This document shows positions 7,830 through 11,233 of a DNA stretch of 11,233 nucleotides, piece after piece (the stretch's first letter is position 1; the number at the start of each line of letters is the position of its first letter). Origin of the DNA: Gammaproteobacteria bacterium (lineage in GTDB: Bacteria; Pseudomonadota; Gammaproteobacteria; SZUA-229); assembly GCA_029287815.1 (NCBI GenBank), contig JARFQK010000235.1, positions 1-11,233 on the forward strand, written 5' to 3'. A model generated the notes under the pieces. It made no database searches and had not been told where the DNA came from. It saw nothing but the letters and a program-made list of their open reading frames with translations. A program made the translations under genes and the position numbers.

Positions 7830-9629
7830 TCATGTCAGGGCCGGTAGGCTCGAGGCCCATTTTTCGAGCATGATCCTCAAGTTCTGCAAATTGACCGGTT
7901 TGCTGATCCGACCGTTCATTCCAGCGGCCAAGCATTGCTTTTCGCGTTCAGGAAAAGCATCAGCGGTCAGAGCAATGATTGGAATTTCGGTGTCTTCCTT
8001 GCGGATTTCAAGCGCAAGTTCATAGCCATCCATTATCGGCATGTTGCAGTCTGTCAAAACCAATGCATATTCATGGCTTCTAAAAAGATTGAGTCCTTCT
8101 CTGCCATTGCTGGCGAGATCCGCTTTGTAGCCGAGTGTTCGCAGCTGGTTCGAGATCAGTTTCAGGTTGGAAGGATTGTCTTCGACAACGAGGATCTTTG
8201 TCGTTTGCTTCGGTCCGCTGTGATCAGCAGGGTTGAACAGATCGGCTTGATGAATTCTGGTCTCGGGCACGATACCCGCTTGTGAGCCCTCCAGCTCGAT
8301 CCAGAAAGTGCTGCCCTGACCAATTTCGCTCTGTACGCTGAGCGTGCCATTCATCATTTCTGTGAGGTTTTTGGCAATGGTCAGACCAATCCCGGTGCCT
8401 TCGATTTTCTTGGAATCGGGTTCCAGGCGCGTAAAAGGTTCGAACAGGTTTTGCAGCTTGTTCGGGGCGATGCCAAAGCCCGTGTCTTCAACGCAGACAC
8501 GCACACGGTTTTCAGCAACGAAATGGGATCTGACATTGACCATGCCGTTGGCATGATTGAATTTGATAGCGTTTGTCAGCAGATTGAGAATCACTTGTTT
8601 CAGTCGAGTGTGGTCGGCCCTGACGTATCCGGGAACATCCGTAATGAAATCAAGGTGGATTTGGTTCCTATCTGCGAGAGGTTGAATCAAGGCCTTACAT
8701 TCCTGCAGCACCTCTCGTAAGCCAATATTCTCGATCGATATGGCTAAGTTGCCCTCTTCGATCGCGGACAGATCGAGAACTTGGTTGACCAGTTCCAGAA
8801 GTAGTTCGCCGGCATCATCGATTTCGTTGACGCTGTCCTGTTGTTTTGGTGACAGTGATTCATCATGTTGCAGCAACTGCGTGTATCCGAGTATCGCATT
8901 GAGGGGTGTTCTGAGTTCGTGCGACATGTTGGACAGGAAAATGGACTTCGCCTCGTTGGCCTGTTCGGCTTCGTTTTTCGCGGTGCGGAGCGCTTCTTCT
9001 CTAATATCCGCCTCTATCCGAAGCCTGATATTCTGATTCGAGTTCCTGTATTCGCGCCTCGATGTGACAAGCGTGAATACAATGAATAACGCAAGGAGGT
9101 AGGAGACCGTCGTGAAAAACTCGTTATCCTCGAACAGCAGGCGAATTTCGAGTAGCAGAAGAGCCGGCATCAAAAACATGACCGTTGTCTGCCAGCGATA
9201 AGTAAGCGTGGTCAAGGCGCCGCCGACTACGCCAACGATGCACACGACGATCAGTGCCTGGTATTCATTTTCCGTTGAATAGCCCAGCCATGACAGCATG
9301 CCCCACCAAAAGCCGGCGAATGTTGAGCCGAGTAGAAAACGTAGGCCCCATGATGATTTACTTTGTTCCTCAGGCGCTGCTCTGTTGAATGCATAAGTAT
9401 CCCAGCTGCGCAGAAGGATCGAGGCAAGCATGACTATGAACCACAATGACAGGTTCCTGGATGAATCGGCATGACCGAGCATCACCAGGTACATGATCAG
9501 GCTCGCAGCAAAGGTGGCGATCATCGAAAACAGCATGCTGCCGTAGAGCATACGGATCTCTTCAAGCTGTATGTGGGATTCCATAGCCTGGTCAGGCTGT
9601 CGCATCTGAGTGTGATATGGCTGCTTCAT
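7830..9629 (-). CDS. Hybrid sensor histidine kinase with multi-pass membrane domain and C-terminal receiver
   Basis: Membrane sensor kinase of 599 residues from the ATG at 9627–9629, chosen because AAAGGA lies just upstream; a start 13 codons earlier (9668) has no such site. Order: about six hydrophobic segments (roughly 28–190) with no sizeable periplasmic loop, a short coiled linker, then HisKA with SNMSHELRTPLN (phosphorylated His237). The HATPase domain has N-box NLLTNAIKF (349–357), G1 EDTGFGI (381–387) and G2 GTGIGLTIA (411–419). A receiver domain carries VVEDNPSN (481–488), phospho-acceptor Asp527 in TDCNMPIMDG and Lys577 in ISKP. No HPt domain and no separate response regulator are encoded nearby, so the phosphorelay partner must lie elsewhere. 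It converges with ggt and diverges from two unknown genes. The signal is unknown. Confidence 0.93.
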   Translation of the reverse strand: MKQPYHTQMRQPDQAMESHIQLEEIRMLYGSMLFSMIATFAASLIMYLVMLGHADSSRNLSLWFIVMLASILLRSWDTYAFNRAAPEEQSKSSWGLRFLLGSTFAGFWWGMLSWLGYSTENEYQALIVVCIVGVVGGALTTLTYRWQTTVMFLMPALLLLEIRLLFEDNEFFTTVSYLLALFIVFTLVTSRREYRNSNQNIRLRIEADIREEALRTAKNEAEQANEAKSIFLSNMSHELRTPLNAILGYTQLLQHDESLSPKQQDSVNEIDDAGELLLELVNQVLDLSAIEEGNLAISIENIGLREVLQECKALIQPLADRNQIHLDFITDVPGYVRADHTRLKQVILNLLTNAIKFNHANGMVNVRSHFVAENRVRVCVEDTGFGIAPNKLQNLFEPFTRLEPDSKKIEGTGIGLTIAKNLTEMMNGTLSVQSEIGQGSTFWIELEGSQAGIVPETRIHQADLFNPADHSGPKQTTKILVVEDNPSNLKLISNQLRTLGYKADLASNGREGLNLFRSHEYALVLTDCNMPIMDGYELALEIRKEDTEIPIIALTADAFPEREKQCLAAGMNGRISKPVNLQNLRIMLEKWASSLPALT

Positions 9630-9632
9630 AAT

Positions 9633-9638
9633 TCCTTT
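9633..9638 (-). promoter_or_regulatory. Shine-Dalgarno selecting the kinase start
   Basis: On the minus strand AAAGGA precedes the ATG at 9627–9629 by three bases (AAGG by five). The upstream in-frame ATG at 9666–9668 lacks a comparable site, so the shorter start is preferred. Confidence 0.55.
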
Positions 9639-9686
9639 ATGTGGCGCTGCTGACCGCATGGCAGGCATTGTGCCATTTTCGCCGCA

Positions 9687-9714
9687 ATGAAAATGTCCAA
9701 CAATACGTTACAAT
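9687..9714 (+). promoter_or_regulatory. Candidate sigma-70 promoter for the two-gene unknown operon
   Basis: ATGAAA (9687–9692, 4 of 6 to TTGACA) and TACAAT (9709–9714, 5 of 6 to TATAAT) are separated by 16 bp. A start near 9721 would leave a leader of about 26 nt before the ATG at 9747. The site lies in the 117-bp divergent gap between the kinase and this operon. Confidence 0.4.
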
Positions 9715-9746
9715 GGAAAACACCTTGAATCAAACGGTTAATAACA

Positions 9747-10052
9747 ATGGCGGAGCAATTATACGTTGGTATTGAAAGGGACGAGTATGGGGGCATGACG
9801 CCCATTGGGAATATCATCAAGGATGCATGGGTGTTTGGCATCCTGCCGGAGGACGAGACGTGTGAGAATTGGGCGTACAGCCGTCTGCAGGTTATCCATG
9901 ATCAGACAAAACATGAATGGGACAAATATGGTTGTCTGGTGTCCAACCTGCCGGACGAGCTGAGGCAGCGCCATGCCAGGATTTATCAGCAGGCGATGGA
10001 CGCGGCGCGGAAACTCGGATGGGATCCAAATATGGGTGTCGATCCAGATTGA
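9747..10052 (+). CDS. Conserved-looking protein of unknown function, 101 residues
   Basis: Soluble, acidic, Trp/Tyr-rich small protein with no signal peptide, membrane segment or nucleotide-binding motif that I can see. Notable stretches are YVGIERDEYGGMTPIG near the N-terminus, DAWVFGILPEDETCENW in the middle and LRQRHARIYQQA then LGWDPNMG near the end. I recall similar small proteins in other proteobacteria, all without an assigned function, so I give none. No clear Shine-Dalgarno precedes the ATG, but codon use and the dense composition look like a real gene. It is followed after 10 bp by a second unknown gene on the same strand, and the pair ends at an intrinsic terminator, so they very likely form an operon. 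Confidence 0.82.
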   Translation: MAEQLYVGIERDEYGGMTPIGNIIKDAWVFGILPEDETCENWAYSRLQVIHDQTKHEWDKYGCLVSNLPDELRQRHARIYQQAMDAARKLGWDPNMGVDPD

Positions 10053-10056
10053 GGGA
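10051..10056 (+). promoter_or_regulatory. Shine-Dalgarno of the second unknown gene
   Basis: GAGGGA overlaps the stop codon of the previous gene and lies 6 nt before the ATG at 10063. It selects that start over the in-frame ATG at 9973, which lies inside the upstream gene. Confidence 0.65.
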
Positions 10057-10062
10057 CGCCGG

Positions 10063-10515
10063 ATGGCTAGAATCGTCACAGAAACGTTCTTCCTCCCGGA
10101 TGAAGTCGAGCGGTATGCCTGGTCAGTCCCGGCGGAGATCTATAATCTGTACCGGTCTCTACTAGGGCGGAGTGCCGCCGCCCATGTCTTCGTCCCGATC
10201 AGGAGCATGCAGTTTCTCGCGGTGATGAGCACGGAGGAGATCGTCTTCGTCGACAGCCAGTCCTACGCGGTCGCCGATAACGAGGGTGGGCGCGTTATCG
10301 TGATTGCCTGGCAATTTCCGCAGTCTCATGATCGCAACGCGTTGACTGAACCGGTAGCCTGTGATGTGGTGTTCCACGCCAGCAACCACGGTGACATACA
10401 ACTCAGGCTAGTGGCCGACTTCAGCAATGCACTGCAGCATCTCGATCAAGGTTACCGGGACGGCCAGATGCCGGAACAGGGGGCGAAGATTCTGAAGATC
10501 CACCGACGCGATTGA
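10063..10515 (+). CDS. Conserved-looking protein of unknown function, 150 residues
   Basis: Cytosolic-looking protein with no signal peptide or membrane helix. The ATG at 10063 is preceded by GAGGGA at good spacing; a 30-residue longer frame starting at 9973 is translated from inside the previous gene and has unlike composition, so I reject it. The N-terminal half has FFLPDEVERYAWSVPAEIY (about residues 9–27), followed by HVFVPIRSMQFLAVM and a beta-rich segment (EEIVFVDSQSYAV, RVIVIAWQF). The C-terminus is helical and polar. The alternating strands suggest a compact alpha/beta fold, but I recognise no catalytic motif. I recall homologues in other proteobacteria annotated only as hypothetical. 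It forms an operon with the 101-residue gene. Confidence 0.82.
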   Translation: MARIVTETFFLPDEVERYAWSVPAEIYNLYRSLLGRSAAAHVFVPIRSMQFLAVMSTEEIVFVDSQSYAVADNEGGRVIVIAWQFPQSHDRNALTEPVACDVVFHASNHGDIQLRLVADFSNALQHLDQGYRDGQMPEQGAKILKIHRRD

Positions 10516-10553
10516 CCTGATCGATTCTTTGTTTGGTGCCAAGATCAGGTTTT
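10515..10553 (+). terminator. Intrinsic terminator after the two-gene unknown operon
   Basis: A perfect 8-bp stem ACCTGATC (10515–10522) / GATCAGGT (10543–10550) encloses a 20-nt loop containing a smaller TTGG/CCAA pairing, and runs into TTTT (10550–10553). It begins on the last base of the stop codon of the preceding gene. Confidence 0.65.
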
Positions 10554-10559
10554 GTCGTT

Positions 10560-10685
10560 AACGCGGAGCCCGCAGAGACGCAGAGGCCACAGAGGAAAAT
10601 GAACCGCTGTTGCGCGCGCGGCGCGCGGCGCACCCAAACTGAATCGTTTCCTCTGCGGCCTCTGCGTCTCTGCGCTCTCTGCGTT
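10560..10685. repeat. 126-bp inverted-repeat element with CG-alternating core (MITE/REP-like)
   Basis: Left arm 10560–10598 and right arm 10647–10685 are inverted copies of a 39-nt unit matching at 35 of 39 positions. Each arm is itself built from short degenerate repeats around CGCAGAG and GCAGAGG. The 48-nt centre (10599–10646) holds an almost purely alternating G/C tract (10612–10632). Repeats of the type 'cgcagagacgcagagg' are, as I recall, scattered in intergenic DNA of many proteobacteria. No transposase is encoded here, so the element would be non-autonomous. It occupies much of the gene-free stretch 10516–10837; the rest of that stretch (10686–10770) has only a small GC-rich hairpin near 10749–10765. 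Confidence 0.8.
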
Positions 10686-10837
10686 TCATGAAAATGTGCC
10701 GACGGGGATCAAGAGTGGCGGACAATGCATTTTTGGGTGCCCGGGCGGGCGCCAGTCGCCGGCGCATCCGTTTACAATATTTTACGTATTTGAACTTATC
10801 TTGAGTAGAATCGAGCGTAGTGGCAGCATAAAGGTGA

Positions 10838-11008
10838 ATGATGCATTCACGTCTTAACAATATCACGATTTCTACGGCGGAGTACTGCGGTCCAGACAGG
10901 CGGTTTCGCAATGAACGTCGCGTCGGACGAGACAGAAGAAACTTGATACGTTTTGCCGGGAATGGTGGTGACCGCCGCTCTGGCTTCTCCCGGCGCCACA
11001 CTGATTAG
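10838..11008 (+). CDS. Small (D/E)RR-repeat protein, 56 residues, unknown function
   Basis: Short ORF that is easily missed. Tandem ATGs (10838 and 10841) follow AAAGG (10830–10834). The highly basic product carries PDRR, NERR and GRDRR with the (D/E)RR triplets starting at residues 20, 26 and 32, then NLIRF, then DRRSG (from 45) and SRR (51–53). The six-residue period recurs in both halves. I recall small gammaproteobacterial proteins with DRR…IRF…DRRSGxDRR arrangements and no known function; that resemblance and the regular spacing are the grounds for calling it real. A possible -10 TAGAAT (10806–10811) lies upstream with a poorly spaced TTTACG (10781–10786). The ATG pair sits within a 7-bp inverted repeat GTGAATG/CATTCAC (10834–10850) that could hide the start. 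A structured palindrome begins right after its stop. Confidence 0.65.
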   Translation: MMHSRLNNITISTAEYCGPDRRFRNERRVGRDRRNLIRFAGNGGDRRSGFSRRHTD

Positions 11009-11010
11009 CC

Positions 11011-11168
11011 CGCATTTCTCACCAGGATCACGGGAGCAGGCGCAGCATTCGTGTTCGTAGGCGCCGCTCTGGAGCGAAAACCGTAGCCATAACTACGGTT
11101 TGAGTGAAGAGCAAGCTTACGGACACGAAGACCAGCCTGAACCGTGATAGGCATGCCTGAAAAACACG
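11011..11168 (+). ncRNA. Long imperfect hairpin, candidate structured RNA
   Basis: Nested complementary arms: ATCACGG 11027–11033 / 11142–11148; CAGGC 11037–11041 / 11135–11139; a 15-bp helix 11048–11062 / 11115–11129; GCTCT 11066–11070 / 11108–11112; AAACCGTAG 11078–11086 / 11093–11101, closed by a six-base loop. The two irregular pairs of the 15-bp helix (60·117 and 55·122, last digits of the positions) are G·U wobbles only when the plus strand is transcribed. The inner loop GAGCGA (11072–11077) opposite GAGTGA (11102–11107) reads as two tandem G·A pairs flanking a C-G and a G·U. A weaker outer pairing (11011–11021 / 11158–11168, 8 of 11) extends it. It could instead be a palindromic mobile repeat or IS end. 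I match it to no known RNA family. Confidence 0.45.
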
Positions 11169-11206
11169 CTGTATTTTCGATCATTCGAGTTTTCTCAAAA
11201 GAGCCA

Positions 11207-11233
11207 ATGCCTTATCAGTACTCTACGCCGCCT
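11207..11233 (+). CDS. Possible start of a gene running off the right edge
   Basis: An ATG at 11207–11209 follows the purine run AAAAGAG and opens a frame of nine codons (MPYQYSTPP) to the window end. Too short to judge; reported only because it would place the preceding palindrome in a 5' leader. Confidence 0.2.

Noticed and set aside
9973..10062. Longer N-terminus for the second unknown gene
   Set aside because: Those 30 codons lie in another frame of the upstream gene, and a proper Shine-Dalgarno sits before the ATG at 10063.
10558..11001. 147-codon open frame on the minus strand
   Set aside because: It reads through the intergenic inverted repeat and antisense to the small DRR gene; its Arg/Glu/Ala-rich product is what such repeats give when translated.
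1759..11026. Similarity between 1759–1774 and 11011–11026 (14 of 16 bases) suggesting a dispersed repeat
   Set aside because: A match this short is expected by chance a few times in a window of this size; flanking sequence does not align well.
11027..11148. Integron attC site or retron msr-msd
   Set aside because: No RYYYAAC/GTTRRRY boxes at the ends as in attC, and no recognisable msr layout or reverse transcriptase in view.
1..11233. CRISPR array, tRNA or rRNA genes
   Set aside because: No regularly spaced direct repeats and no cloverleaf or rRNA signature noticed on either strand.

Overview
The window reads as chromosome of a gammaproteobacterium of moderately high GC. The gene order ftsE–ftsY, then divergently two M16 peptidases, rsmD, coaD, a YfhL-type ferredoxin and a gamma-glutamyltransferase is a conserved gammaproteobacterial neighbourhood; from memory, a similar coaD–fdx–ggt run occurs in Pseudomonas. 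I cannot name a genus, and nothing points strongly to recent transfer in the first 7.8 kb.

Layout. 1–1681 (minus strand): the cell-division/secretion pair ftsY then ftsE, with ftsE cut by the left edge (ftsX is expected next). 1682–1972: a divergent intergenic region with a candidate ftsY promoter and an 11-bp inverted repeat. 1973–5745 (plus strand): a tightly packed set of an active M16 protease, an M16 partner without the zinc motif, rsmD and coaD, all overlapping by 4–11 bp and so probably translationally coupled. 5815–7786: a 2[4Fe-4S] ferredoxin and a secreted gamma-glutamyltransferase. 7830–9629 (minus strand): a membrane hybrid sensor histidine kinase, convergent with ggt. 9747–10515 (plus strand): two small conserved-looking proteins of unknown function, ended by a good intrinsic terminator.

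The last 700 bp is the least ordinary part. It holds (i) a 126-bp inverted-repeat element with 39-nt arms around a CG-alternating core, (ii) a 56-residue ORF (10838–11008) with a (D/E)RR motif recurring every six residues, and (iii) directly after its stop codon, a ~120–158 nt imperfect palindrome. Its plus-strand transcript would fold into a long hairpin in which both irregular pairs of the main helix are G·U wobbles and the inner loop resolves into tandem G·A pairs. This looks more like a structured RNA than a DNA-only palindrome. I do not match it to a known riboswitch or ncRNA family and consider it the best candidate here for something undescribed.

How the genes fit together: the left half is housekeeping (SRP receptor and divisome ABC ATPase, envelope proteolysis, 16S rRNA methylation, CoA synthesis, electron transfer, periplasmic glutathione breakdown). 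The right part is accessory: an orphan-looking hybrid kinase, two unknown genes and mobile or structured intergenic repeats.
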